A stretch of 64,000 nucleotides of DNA from Nymphaea colorata (taxonomy: Eukaryota; Streptophyta; Magnoliopsida; Nymphaeales; Nymphaeaceae). A program made the position numbers and the translations under genes. The notes below the pieces were generated by a model, which was not told the origin of the DNA, did not search any database, and was given only the letters and a program-made list of their open reading frames with translations. Within the stretch, counting starts at the first letter, position 1, and each line of letters starts with the position of its first letter. Below are positions 35,451 to 47,975 of the stretch, piece by piece. Where the stretch lies: assembly GCF_008831285.2 (NCBI RefSeq), contig NW_022204507.1, forward strand, positions 5,042,174-5,106,173, in the 5' to 3' direction.

Positions 35451-36312
35451 TTTTAGTAGAGATTGGATAACACAGATCTCTTGTTTGTGCAAAAAAATTT
35501 GCGTCAATCGATCTTGAAATCAAAATAGCAGAAGCTTGCACTCTTCACTGCCGACAGTCGACACAAATATTGGTCTCTTGAGGTGTTTCATGGTCTTGAG
35601 TTTTGACTATAGAAATAAAATTTTGGAAACAAAACTCTGTCATAAATTGGAATTACAATGAAAATTCCAGTTTCAGTGTCCTTTTGTGTTTTTTGTGTTT
35701 AGCAGCCTCACACTTTGATTCCAAGTTTGAAAATTATGCGTTTAATAAAATAAAATTAAAATTTTAGAATTAATGAATTAAAACCATCGTGGCATGTGTT
35801 AAAGAGATACGAAAAAACTTTAACCCTTTGAAATCATAATTCCACTCCTTAACATTGAATTAATTTCAAGATTTTGATACCGCAATTCTCGTTTCATTTT
35901 TATCGAGAATTTTAATTTCAAAATTCTGACTTGGTGGACACCCTTGCGGTCTATATGTATAAAACACGCAACCTTTATAACGTTAAACTTAAAAAAATAA
36001 TAATAATTTTCCTAGACTAGCTGATGAGTACGTTTCCATGCCATTAAATGTGAAATCGCTTACACTGCTCAAAAAAATAAGTACCACACATCTCACGCCC
36101 TCTCTCCTGCACTCTCCCTCCTCTCCCTACCGCCCTCTCCCCCGCACTCTGTCTCTACCTATTGCCCTTTCTCCTTGCCGGTGCGGCATGGGTGCGACCT
36201 CTTGAACAGGTGCGGTTTGGGTGCGAATCTTGGTTGCACTTGCAACCACACCAGCACCCGCGTCGCGTCGACACGGGTGCGGGTCCATTTCTCCCGCACC
36301 CTGGTGACAGAG
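35341..36312. mobile_element. hAT-type non-autonomous element with 8-bp TSD
   Basis: The left end reads CTATGTCACCAAGGTGCG and the right end is the reverse complement of CTCTGTCACCAGGGTGCG, an imperfect terminal inverted repeat of about 18 bp. The 8-bp direct repeat GATATTGA lies exactly outside both ends, at 35333-35340 and 36313-36320. Eight-base target duplications with short terminal repeats are characteristic of the hAT superfamily. The 972-bp body has no transposase frame, contains an ATT microsatellite, and has GGTGCGGGT-rich sub-terminal zones near both ends, which could be transposase-binding sites. Confidence 0.85.
35419..35448. repeat. (ATT)n microsatellite
   Basis: About ten perfect ATT/TTA trinucleotide units lie inside the hAT-type element near its left end. 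Confidence 0.95.
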
Positions 36313-37660
36313 GATATTGATGATGCTGTTTCGGTTGGTGATCCAAGTTGGGAGGGCACATCTAAACAGGTTTCACGTACTCGAGAATGAACTATGACCC
36401 AATATTGATCGTGGTACCCTGGTGCAAACCCCTTGCTACCGTAAGCAATGACAACTTCACCACCATGGTGCAAGTTACGGAGCTCTATCTGAAACAAAGT
36501 TGTCAGTCAACTCCAACCCTAAAAGCACCTTTGTGCCTTAATCTCTTGTAGAAATGGGGTGGTTGCAGAATCAACTGGTCAAGACCACACTACAAGAGGA
36601 CTTGGCTTCTGTGATGCATTTCTATTTCGTTCATGCAGAACAACCATAGGTCTACACAAAACTGAAAAGCTTTCCCAATAATCTAATTATTGGTATCTTC
36701 ACCAATGTATGGTCTAAATAGCTCCTACAAATAAAAATGAAATAATCATCAACACACAAGTATCCCAGCGTCAGTATAAAACACTATTTGCTATACCTAC
36801 TTGGGCCATTTGCACATTCAATATGATTAACCTAGATGTCTCTGCATCGTTGTAATATCTGGGACTGATACCTCTCGACCAAGCATGCAATAGATGAGCA
36901 TTTGGAAACGGAAGCTCAACAGTGGGTCTAATAGAACGTACATGCTCTCACATCTAGAACTATCAACAGAACACAGATACAAACATTACAAGATGATAGA
37001 TAATTATCTAAAACATAAATTTGCATCATGAAGATACTAACTATACCTGCAGCAACAACTAGCATCCTCGAACCGATGTAACCCCAGCCTTAAAGTATTT
37101 CAACTGGCTATACCATTGAACTAGCACAACTGCCCCTCATGCGGAGCAGTGAATGTCATCTACATCTTCCAAAAATTGGACGTTACCACCAACTTATTCT
37201 TCAGCCTGAATTGTCACTAAATAGACAAATGCCAAATAAATATACAAAAAGGACCTCAATGCTTGCTGCCATTTATTCTGTAGCTCTTAAACAATTAATG
37301 GCATCGACTTTCCCCCTAAGGCCACAACCTTCTTGAACTGAAATTTTCATCCCTAGAAGGTCGTTGCTCTTACCTATCAAGCTGTACCTAGACGTTCCAA
37401 CAACAGGTCTTCTGTGACATCTCAAATTGAACAGCCTAGCAATGTCTTCTAGGGTGATCGTCATCTCGAATCCATCAAATACAAATGTGTTTGTCTAACA
37501 ATCTAACTTGTGTGCCTGGGCATACATGGGCCCCTATTGGAGTTCCATTGTGCCACGAGAAAGCAGCTGTGGGAATTGCATTCTCACCAATCTCTGCTTT
37601 TAGAAGTCCAACAGAATTCATACCAATCAACGACCGAACATCATTGGCAGCAGCCACATT
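36313..37660 (-). pseudogene. plant mobile domain (PMD, MAIN-like) pseudogene
   Basis: Read right to left, the minus strand gives TFVFDGFEMTITLEDIARLF followed by a short Leu- and Arg-rich stretch (about 37400-37480). This is the entry block of the plant mobile domain ('HTFHLP.GEMTITLEDV..LLGL'). Further on come a variable middle, fragments matching the 'A.L...Y..L' and 'WGG...LLQ.W' region (about 37030-37120), and CVDLWLFCMNEIEMHH plus GLDQLILQPP (about 36560-36660), which resemble the 'W....PLICF.IVE.H.PDRV.RQFGL.Q.IP' block. Stops and frameshifts occur throughout. PMD proteins act in plant genome silencing and meristem maintenance, and the domain is also carried by transposons. If the hAT element is removed, the frame near 36300 reads on into 35340, so the element probably sits inside this relic. 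Confidence 0.65.
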
Positions 37661-38334
37661 TCTGCAACTGAAATACTAGTGTCAAAGACCTGTATAGAAA
37701 TTTAATTACAAATACTTAAAAAATAAATGACATAGATTAATTACATCGAAGTCACAAATCACCTCCTTTTCTTTTCAACACTCTCCACCACCTCTAATTT
37801 TTGGTGTAGGTATAGTCTACACATCTAACACTAATTTTTCTACCCATGCATTCTCCACCTCCGGGAGTCTGTCCCCTTCCGCCACCTTCTTCCACTGAAA
37901 TCCAATCTCCCCTCCTTTCTTTGTCTTGGCGGCCTGTCCAATCGTTTTTGCCACCTCCACCTCCTCCTGCTCAGGCTCCTTCTGCTGCAAATGCTTGAAG
38001 CATTATGGAAAAGCCTCGACCAATAAACTTCCTTTAACTTTTTCATGTAGGGCCATTTCACATCATTACCACAGTCCACCTTGGGCACAATCTTTTCGAA
38101 AAAGCCATTTTGATGCAACAAAGGGTAATTTTGAAGAGCAACATCTTTACGTATGGTCTACATGATCATTCTTGCAGTTAAATGTGAGGCATTAGTGTCT
38201 ATTGAGTGCACCAACCGATTCACCTTCAACCGACCTTGACATCAAATAGGGTTCCTAGTTAATGTTTGAGACAAGTTGTTATTGAGCTACTAAATTTTTT
38301 GTGGTATAATTTTTACGAGATAATAAAATTTTCA
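37661..38334. other. unassigned sequence, possibly upstream part of PMD relic
   Basis: A minus-strand frame at 37840-38121 is very Arg/Lys- and Trp-rich and has no domain I recognise. Direction and position would allow it to be 5' sequence of the PMD-carrying unit. Confidence 0.3.
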
Positions 38335-38538
38335 TGAGATAATGATATAAGAGGGACCCAAAACAAAAGCTCTTTCTTACTTCTTAAAGGGGTATATTAT
38401 GAGATAATAAGATAATGTTATAGGAAGAACAAAATCAGAACTGTTGTTTACTGCTTGATGTCGTATATTGTGAGATAATGCCATGAGAGGAACAAAAAAA
38501 TGAACATGTTTTTTAGTGGCTGAAAGGTGTATATTGGT
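38335..38538. repeat. ~68-bp tandem repeat, three units
   Basis: Units start with GAGATAATG or GAGATAATAAG at about 38335, 38402 and 38472. Each ends with a G(G/T)(T/C)GTATATTnG-type phrase. A fourth related unit is at about 39700 in the duplicated block. Confidence 0.75.
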
Positions 38539-38733
38539 CATAACGACATGCATATACAAACTGACAAATATTACCTTTATTGAATCTTCTTTTCGTTGTT
38601 TCCATTTTAATACTTGCAAAAGCTCTTTTTGTGTTAATCATTGGCATTTTTGCCATACTTAAACTGGTAAACAAAATTACATACACGGGCACGGTTTACA
38701 TATAACTAGCTTCAGAAATGAAGACCTTGCTTT
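38488..38733. repeat. direct duplication, copy 1 (partner at 39722-39973)
   Basis: Ordered shared words such as GGTATATTGG/GTGTATATTGG, ATGCATATACAAACT, TATTGAATCT, TTAATCAT, TATATAACTA and TTCAG(A/T) align this block with 39722-39973 over about 245 bp with moderate divergence. The offset between copies is about 1.24 kb. Confidence 0.75.
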
Positions 38734-39369
38734 TGCTACAGGGCCCACTGGGGCTGTTCACTACCATTAGTGTTCATGTTCCTGTTGTGGCTGCTGGAAG
38801 CACCAGGGTTGGATGTCCCACCGTCTTGATCAAGTGGGTGGTGAGCGAGGCTTGTCGGTCCATTACCGCTGAGGCCAGTATGAGTATGTTGTGCTTCGCC
38901 ACCTGCACATCAAGGACATCATTTCCTCCCAAGGCAGTTGGATGACCAATATTTTCAATTATTATCAATGATGGTTTGAATATGGCGAGAGCCTCCCAAC
39001 CTCTCAAAAGTCGATTCTGTCACTAAAGCTGTGACAACAAAGTCTCAACAGGACGTGCACAATGAAGAGGAGCAGCCACTCCATCGCTGAAGGACTTGCC
39101 ACCAGACTGGTAACTCCAGCTCGCTGTATCCATGGAAAAATGATTTGCTCTTTTATCCGTGGCCCAATAGCACTCTAAAATATGGTTGGAAACCGAAGCT
39201 GGTTGCATGAAAAAAAAAACCAGCATGGTAAACCAAAATATTAACGCACGAAGCTATGGTGTGAAGATGGAGAGCAAGTTTCTATGCCGTCCCAGTGTAT
39301 GTAATGAGCTTACGGGATGAAGATCCTACTACCAGTATGCACATTTAGTTTCATGTCCAAACAATGCAT
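38734..39369. other. unassigned sequence between duplicated blocks
   Basis: Frames on both strands (38718-38945 plus, 38774-39007 minus) are moderately long and GC-richer than the flanks, but I recognise no domain. It lies between GATAA repeats on both sides, so it is probably part of the same composite element and may be a captured gene piece. Confidence 0.3.
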
Positions 39370-39730
39370 ATGTATGTGCGTGAAACAACAAATAAGTATG
39401 AAATAACAAATAAATATGAGATAATGCTTATAAGATAACAAAAGATCTTCGAGATAATGAGATAACATACGGATGGATGTATTAGATAGTGCTAAAACAC
39501 AAGTATAAGATAATTTTATGAAATAACAAAAGATTTATGAGATAACAGACAGATACATGAGATAACATTAAACATAAATATGTGATACTGTTTATGAAAT
39601 AATAAAACATTATGAAATAATAAGATAATTGATGGATGTATGAGATAACACTAAATATAAGTATGAGATATTGTTTATGAGATAATAAAATATTTATGAG
39701 ATAGTGAGATAAAACTATGAGTGGGACAAA
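39370..39730 (+). repeat. GAGATAAC repeat arm, ~80-bp units
   Basis: Units contain GATGTATGAGATAACACTAA, AAGTATGAGATA and TTTATGAGATAA, with a spacing of about 79-82 bp (39473, 39552, 39634). The same text in reverse complement occupies 40480-40945. Confidence 0.85.
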
Positions 39731-39973
39731 AAAATTAAAACATCTTTTAACTGCTTAACATGGTATATTGGACCTGATGATATGCATATACAAACTCACA
39801 AATTTTATGTTTTATTGAATCTCCAAATCTTGTTATTATGTTTCCTTTTTTGTGCATATAAAAAGTTTCTTTTTTATTAATCATGACCATTTTTATATAA
39901 TTATTAAAATGGTGCATAAAATTTTATACACAGAGAACGTATATAACTAACTTTCAGTGAAGATGGACTGCCC
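39722..39973. repeat. direct duplication, copy 2 (partner at 38488-38733)
   Basis: This is the second copy of the block described at 38488-38733. It follows directly on the GAGATAAC arm, as the first copy follows the 68-bp GAGATAATG units. Confidence 0.75.
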
Positions 39974-40479
39974 CCATCACCTTTTTAATTACTTTGATAA
40001 CCAGGCCACTATTGGCTTGTTTTAAAGGAAACCTTTTCTATCAGGATAAAAAACCAATGAAAAAGTTCTAAAACAGACAATCTTCATTTTAAAAGTTCTT
40101 TATAATGATATCACAGTTCAACCTTCTAAGGAGAATTTAGGTTTGTCTCATCCAGCAACCTTGCTTGCTCTGTGTTACCTTTAAAGGTACGTAAATGCTC
40201 AAACCACTGCACCATCGTGGAAGTTTCTTCAGCCTCCTTAATGCACAAGCTACCTATATAAAATTTCACTTGTTGTCAGATTATACATGTCATTCTTGTG
40301 TATGAAATTTCATGTGTCATTCTAATAATGACAAAAAAAGCCCATGATTAATAAAAAAAATGACTTTTTGCAAGGAAAAGAAAAAGAAAAATACAAAAAA
40401 AAAACATTTGGAGATTTGATAAAGGTAAAATTTGTCAACCTATATATGCATATAGCTATAACCAAAATACTCCTTTAAG

Positions 40480-40945
40480 CAATAAATGTTGAGTGTTATC
40501 TCATTATCTCATAAATATTTATTATCTCATAAACAATATATCATACTTATATTTAGCATTATCACATTTGGAACTGCACAGAAGAGACTATTTATCTCAG
40601 AGGGGTCTGCAGAAAATTGTGGGAAACGCCAACAACTGCTGGTTTATTTATCAAAGAAAAATCGAGTGCGTTATAGCGAATTAATTGGTCAATTGGGTAT
40701 TCGAGAACCAAAAACTGGTTAGTTTGGAAATTCGGTTCATTAGATCTCATGCATCCGTTCATCATCTCATTATTTTATAAATATTTCATTATCCCGTATT
40801 CATAAACATTATTTCATACCTATTTTTAGCGTTATCTCATATATTTGTCTGTTATCTCATTATCTCATAAATCTTTTTGTTATGTCATAAACAATATCTC
40901 ATACTTATATTTAAGTGTTATCTCTTATATTTGTCTGTCCATACT
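40480..40945 (-). repeat. TTATCTCAT repeat arm, inverted partner of 39370-39730
   Basis: Text such as GTTATCTCATTATCTCATAA and ATATCTCATACTTATATTTA is the reverse complement of the arm at 39370-39730. The two arms face each other across about 750 bp and could fold into a long hairpin. Confidence 0.85.
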
Positions 40946-41990
40946 CAAATCGACTTGAGTACATACATGTAGGCAAGCTTGAGTAATTGAATCATGCTCC
41001 AATTGATTAACCCGACTCCCAAGAGCCATTTATTAAATAATATTTTCTACTTTAAGGTTAAAACATGTGGACCCAAACTATGCCCGTACATTTTAATAGA
41101 TTGATTCTACGTAGAAATCAATTTTCAATATTTACAGGATTTTTTTTCTTCCAAATTTAGTGAAACATGTCAATCATACCGCCATATGGTAAAGGAAAAA
41201 ATTTTCTAGTGACTCATTGGTTGATTTTTTGCAATTAAAAAGTCCATGTTAAGTAAATAGAAAGTTTAAACATATCTAACTTAATTCGAAATTAAAACTT
41301 TAAGAACTACCACTAACTTTTACATAGACGCAATTGAAAGGAAAATCAAAGTAGTGCTTGAACAATCTTTTTCATGGTCTTCTAAAATTTCGTTTAGACA
41401 AAGTCCGTGACAACATTAATAAAAAAGAATCAGTAAATTATTTTTATTTAGAAAAGAATTACATACAAATCTACATAAAAAGTCGAGCATATTGCTGATT
41501 ACTTGTAAATATTAAACCATATATAAGATAAAATATAAATTTTGGCTTAAATGTATAATTTCGAAATTGCTGTTGTTTTTTCATTTATAATTTAAAAAAT
41601 GTAATCTTAGGATAAAATGCTAATAATGCCACTGATTTTTTTTATTAAAAAAAGTGCACTTTGCCAAAATATTTCTATTTTAAGTCTTAAAAATTTTCAT
41701 TCGTTTTGTCATAAATTCAAGGCATTTTACAGCTATCAGATATGAGCATGAATGCAAACGTTTTATGATTTAACATCCAATTTATCATACGCAACGTTGG
41801 TTGATAGTTTGCCACACCCCTCCTCCTTCATGTGTTCTCCTTACTTATCTTTTTTACCCTCCTGACTTTTATTGCTTAGATCTATCTCTGTCTCTCGCAC
41901 GCATGGGAGATGAGCCCAACCTTTACCAAATTTGCCTTAGGATTCAAAATAGGATTTGGATTTTATGTTTTAAAACTCAAATAAGTTTCG
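40946..41990. other. unassigned AT-rich sequence
   Basis: Nothing coding or mobile was recognised. The stretch is strongly AT-rich with many short homopolymer runs. Confidence 0.5.
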
Positions 41991-42019
41991 GTGTGTGTGT
42001 GTGTGTATATATATATATA
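41991..42019. repeat. (GT)n(AT)n compound microsatellite
   Basis: A GT run of about 16 bases passes directly into an AT run. Confidence 0.9.
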
Positions 42020-42185
42020 AATATGATTTGTGGATTTTTTCATCCATGTTTGAATGGTCAAAGCTTTTTGCTTCTCACAGCCAATGTGCATTGCATGGGG
42101 CTGTGTGTTTAATAACACCAACACCTGATGCAATGCATCAAGTGGCTGTTATTAGATAGAGCTCAAGATGGCTGGAGGATGTCAA

Positions 42186-42189
<4 letters not shown>

Positions 42190-42260
<71 letters not shown>

Positions 42261-42290
42261 TATATATATATAATATATATATATATATAT
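42190..42290. repeat. (TA)n microsatellite
   Basis: About 100 bases of TA/AT dinucleotides with two single-base interruptions. The Ile-Tyr-rich open frames read from both strands are artefacts of this tract. Confidence 0.97.
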
Positions 42291-45200
42291 TCGACCTCTT
42301 ACAACACACTACTTGATGCAAAGTTTGAAAACACCTCCCACAGAAGTGAGAAAAAAAATCAAGGTAATTTTTGTGGAGCAAAGAGAATTGATCACCTTTC
42401 CCCTATACGGTCGCTTATATTAAGCCTCATTGCTTGGACACCTTTGGAACAGTAGTTCGATAACAACGCGACGTATCAACTCATCAGGCACGGTCAGCCT
42501 TGAGCTGGAGGATGATTGCATTCGTTAAGGCTGTGCTCCGTTCTCTATCTTCAATCATTATCAGAGAAACTGGATTGCATTTTTGCATCATGCCTACGAA
42601 GAAGAGAAAGGAAGAATTCAGCATCATGCGTTGCAGCAGCATTCAAGTAGTGCATTAACTAAGAAAAAAAGAGAGAGGCATGCAGGGAAGAAGGAGAAGA
42701 CCCTGCAATATTGCTGGGGCTGGGGCGGAGGGAGGTGTGGGCATAGTGTGGGGAATTGCCCACACATGCCCTAAAAAAATGGTTATTTTTATATTCAAAT
42801 TTCATGGATGTTTTTTGAACTTACATACAAGTGTCCCTTCTAAAATTATATAACTAAAAACCCTTTGTTGACATTATCTAGCTTCTGCCCTGAGCTGGGG
42901 TTCTGTTTAACTAATATAGACGGTGATTGACTCACAGACACTGGCCTACAGCATCGAGGAACTAGAGCTGCCAGCATCGGTACAAGGGGTGTGTGTGTAG
43001 TCTATATATATAAAGTTGGCAACAACCAGACTACTTAGATAAGAAATGAAAACCAGACCCATTAAAATTAATTATCAACATATTATTTGGCAGTAAAGGG
43101 TGACTTGGTGAGAAACATACATTAAATTAGTAAATTTTTTACTTAGATAATGTTAATAAAAAACAAACAGCTGTTAAAATATCAAAACTTTAATAGAAGA
43201 AAAAATATATATATATTTCTTACAAAATGACTTGCGGTAAAGCATGATTTATAATAAACTAATGTTTATGAATACATTACAATAACATTTTATTTATAAC
43301 ACATTTTAACGCAAATTTAAAAGGTCTGGTATTTATTCCTTGCCCTAATGGTCTCATATCTACCACAGACACACATGTACAATGTTTTGATATAGTGACT
43401 ATTATATATAATGTTTATTTGTTCCTGACATTTTTTACCTTTTTATCTAAATGTTTCTCAAGGGAAACAGAAATGGGGGTTGAAAACATTCACAAGCCAA
43501 TATTGTTGTCAATGAAGGTGGTGATGGATATGAAAATGTAAAAATGCAAAGAAAATGAACTCAATGCTCTCACCACTATTGCGGCAGTCACCTCCAATTT
43601 TAACTCAGGAAATAAGGGATGGAAGTAGTCAATTAGAGTTTAAGACTAATTAAGTGTGATAGCATTTAACTCTTGAACCTTGAATAATAAGGGATTCAGC
43701 TTTGAGATACATTGCAACATTGACTGTTTGAAATTTGATTTTTGCATACCGTAATTGGTTGTCTTATTTTTGCAGAAAAGTTAAAGGGCATGGAGCACAG
43801 GTATTTTCAAAACAGATTTTAGTGAGGAGGGCTTTGGCTAGTGAGCAGTATGACTGAACAAAAGCCAAAGACGCTGGGTCATTGTATACATTTTTTGTGG
43901 GGTAGATCCACTACACATTATGACTTGCTTCCAGCAGGTCAATGACTAGGAAATCATATATTGAGAGTAAAAGTTCCACTGGTTTTGCTGTTGACACTTT
44001 TTAATTTATATATTTATAAACTTAATGGTTTGCGGACCAGGTCAGGCGTTGCCGATCAAAACCTAGGGCTTCAACTGTTCTTTGTCATACGTATTAGCCA
44101 TCGGTTTTAGACAGTGGATGGTTTACTTACTACCCGGTACAAAAGGAATTCAGCCACTGGCATACAAGTGCAGGGTCTGACCAAGTAATCAAATACTCGC
44201 TGGACCTGTTAAATTTTGGCTAATGGCCAGTTTTTCAAAAATTCTCTTTCCTTAAGAGTTACGAATATATATACAAATAAACAAATAGTTGAATGGGCCA
44301 ATATGAAAATAAAGAAAAATTGTTGGGCTGGTATATAACTGCCAAACCAACCTATCACAGTACTCCCCTATGTTCCGTACATAAGAAATTACTAAAAGCC
44401 ATTAAACTTTTTGCTAAATTAAAAATAACCGCTCAACTTTTAAGGTTCAAGAAGTAGTAGGCACAGACTTCTGAAAGAAATTCATAAAGAGCTGTCTCAG
44501 GAGGAAAAATCAATAAAGCAATTTGAATAATTTATAAAAGTACTCATTATTCAAAATTATTTCCAAAAGAAGAGGGAAAAAATATATTGTTTAGATTAAA
44601 AAGGTGAATGTTCGATCAACTTTAATGTTTTTTATGCAGAAGTCACTCCCTGGGAATTTGTCTCAAAAGTTGAGTACATGTTTGTCAATTTGTAAATGTT
44701 GAGCGGAGATTTATTATTTGCCCAGAAGTGATCTAAACCTTCCATAATTTTTTTTGACCTTGGAGAAATTTTGTTCAGAAATAACCTTGGCACGTTTAAC
44801 CTATGGGGGTGTTCGCAAATTATTATGTGAAGTAGACACATGCAACTTTGAGGATGCCCCTTTGAAAACAATGCAAGTGTTAATTGAGAGACCTTTTGTC
44901 TTGGTACCCAAGAACAAGGGGGAGAAAAGTCTGAATTCAAAGGAGTGGTAGTCAATCTAAGCAACTAAGCGGGCACAACACACAAAACCTGTCATTCTCT
45001 GCAAAGCAATTCTCACTTCTAAATGGGGGTGAGAATCATGCGAAGGCGTGCAACCTGTTGGCACACCGACTGAAGTCTGCCGGGCCATTATTTGCAGGCT
45101 GGGCTATGCCAGCTTCAAATCGGCTCTCCAGTGAACATTATGTTCGGCATATACCTGCTCATTTTAAACCTTGGCAACATCTCATTTGAACCGAACTCTA

Positions 45201-45651
45201 TACCCTGTGTATGGAGTATCATATTTCAAACTGCACTTAGAAACATGAAAACAAAATTATCATGAATTTGCATTTTTTAAAGTAAAAGATAAGTGCCAAT
45301 CGCCAAGGCGTATGAATATGGACAAAGCTTTAAGTTCAATTGGGTTCCCAATACCAGCCCCAGCCCAACCTATCGTTGCATCACTCTAATTTGTCCCTGA
45401 GGCCTAATCTATTGTGGTCTCTCAGTAAGTAAAATGGAGATAGACACACCCAAGCCGCTATGGCAGGTCAAAAGCGACCACCATATGCTCGCCATTATTT
45501 TTTAATATTCTCGTCTGTAGGTAAGGCTGGGATTTGTCAGGCCAGGCCCTGCCTGACAAGAAGTTGGGATCGAGTTAGACCACACCCTTGACTGCAGCCT
45601 TGGCTTGACCCGATTGCCTGAAACTCAGGCCAGAAACCCATCCTGACTCGA
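42291..45651. other. unassigned sequence left of assembly gap
   Basis: No conserved domain was recognised. A minus-strand frame at 44632-44964 (110 codons) and a plus-strand frame at 44754-44951 overlap and have no family signature. The last 150 bp before the gap contain CAGGCC/GGCCTG-type words that look like a low-complexity repeat, which may have caused the gap. Confidence 0.4.
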
Positions 45652-45751
45652 NNNNNNNNNNNNNNNNNNNNNNNNNNNNNNNNNNNNNNNNNNNNNNNNN
45701 NNNNNNNNNNNNNNNNNNNNNNNNNNNNNNNNNNNNNNNNNNNNNNNNNNN
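45652..45751. other. assembly gap (100 N)
   Basis: Exactly 100 N, the conventional placeholder for a gap of unknown size. Features must not be joined across it. Confidence 1.
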
Positions 45752-47975
45752 TTATGAAAGACTTCTAAATTTTCTAAATAAATGGAACTGCCTGAAGAAA
45801 AGGAGCTCAATTAGATGAATATGAATGATTTCACAAATAATTTTTTTGAAGTTGATATTTATTCACTCAAATTGTTTAGTTTAGGATCATTTGTTTACTC
45901 TTCTAGTATTTACAAGTATTAAAAATCCTATTCAGCATTGTTGTTTCTAATTCTTCATTCTTAGTTGCTAAGATGTATCCCATATGATATCTATTATGAA
46001 ACTGATACTGATACTTTATGGTGATCTGTTCTTTTCTTGAGACAGCTGATCGATATGTGTGTGTGCAGGATTAAACACTTAAATGGTGTGTGCAGGATTG
46101 GACACCTAGATGCAAATGCCTTTGTTCCTATTTCCTTGATTAGGCGTCACTTTATGTACTGGGAGAAATTGTGTCAGCAAATGTTATTTACTCAATTTAA
46201 TTAGTAGATATTTTTATCATGTTCTGTTTAGTGGGACACTGTTGTAGATTAGTTACAGTGAAACTTTTATGTGTTTCTTTAAGAGTTGAACACTAAAACT
46301 GGCTAGATTTGATGAAAAGTGAAAACCGGATTGTAGAAACTCAGATATTTCTAATCTAAAGCATATTTTCTTATGATTAAGTACGAGGAAACACAAACTT
46401 ACAGGCTTTGTTTGGCTAAAAAAAGCAACACTACTTAGGCTTTTTCAGAGACCTGATGTGAGGCCAAATGAAAAGTTGTATATACTAATATCTCCTTGCA
46501 TGCATGTGGAGACTTTCTTTGTCTTTTTTTGAAAATGCTACATTTGCACCCGCACTCAGACAACACTTTTTCCCATGTATGTTACTCCCTTTTGCATTTC
46601 TTGTCTGATAAGCTAAAAAAGAGATTGATTTTTCTATCGCATTTCCTGAGTTTTCCATATCACATTTCATTACGGCTGCTTCATGACATTAAGTGAATGG
46701 AATATATAAATAAAATGAGATTTTTCACTGGGACTTCAAAGATTCATATAATGATCCTGAATGAAAGAGGGAAAAAATATAAAAATCATGTATAAACTGG
46801 ATCACCATTTTATTTAATTCATGGGATTATGCTTACTTGATCATCCATAACATTTACATAATATAAAAATCTGGAGTTATTTCCTTGTATTTTTGCTATT
46901 AAGATGCTCAAGCTTGGGCCTTCAATGCCAATGGTCACCTATTCTCATGTTGGTTGCTAAATACTTTTATTTGTTTAATTATATTTGGGCTTGCCTATTG
47001 TACTTCTTAGTATTTACTTCAAATTGTATGTTTCTTTAGGTTTTCTTCTCCTAGTTCCAAATATTACTTAGATCTTTTGTACAATTTTGATTATCTTGCA
47101 TTTACAGTTAGGACTTATGGCCTAATTTTGCTGATGCCTGGTCAAATTTGTCATGAGAAAGAAATTACTATTTTTGCGTTGGTAAAGGAATTAACATAAT
47201 ATCAAATGAGGCATTGAAACAGGACTACAAAAACTGAAAAGCCACCCTCTTTTATAAGAGCATAGCAGCAAATTCGGATGAAAGCCTTGGTGCAGCTGAA
47301 GAGGGCCTATTAGATCTTGTCTTGTAACAGTTTTTGCTGCCCCATTTACCACTGCCATATAGAGTATGTCCAAATAGTCTATAACATGTTTGAAGCTCAT
47401 ACTTATGTTGTTATAAATCAACTAGCATAAATTTTCTAACGTCCATTGGGTTTGATCTGTACATATTAAGTGGTATACCTTTTTTTTCCTGCTTAGTTGT
47501 ATAAGCTCAGATGTAGGGGAAATATACACAACTAATTGGTTGATAATGACCCACAAGTATCTAAACTTCTAAAGTGTTGGCAAAAATTTGTTATGAAAAT
47601 ATTCTTAAGTCCTTCCAAAATCCAAACATGTGGAGTGCTATATAAACTATTAATGAGCCAATAAATGACAACAGCATTATTTTTTATATTTGAAAGAACC
47701 AAAATACAGAAAAGAAAAAGTGACTCATTGAACTCTGAATTCGAAGCATTATTTTATTATTTTTTTGTTTGAATTCAATGATGACAATCTACAGATTTAC
47801 CTATATAAACATCGGCTAAGGTTGCAAAATGAGAGCTTGAATATTGCTTGTGAATAATCCAAGGAATATCATAGGTATTTTCAATTGCAGTTAAAGCATG
47901 AATTTTCCTTAGTGAACAAGTACAAGAAAAGGTATTGTCTACCGACATCAGTTTGAGTGGAAAATTCATGCCACT
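45752..47975. other. unassigned sequence, possible JMJ intron or flank
   Basis: I looked for upstream exons of the JMJ pseudogene (JmjN and the first half of JmjC) and saw none. The T-rich plus strand is compatible with plant intron sequence, but that is not evidence on its own. Confidence 0.35.

Noticed and set aside
35340-36312. GGTGCGGGT-rich sequence as a CpG-island promoter
   Set aside because: The GC-rich words are sub-terminal repeats of the hAT-type element delimited by terminal repeats and an 8-bp duplication.
42128-42381. Ile-Tyr-rich open frames on both strands
   Set aside because: They are translations of the (TA)n microsatellite.
44632-44964. 110-codon minus-strand frame
   Set aside because: No conserved motif seen; an overlapping plus-strand frame is equally open.
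45625-45810. Open frame of 61 codons spanning the run of N
   Set aside because: More than half of it is unknown sequence; there is no basis for a protein across an assembly gap.
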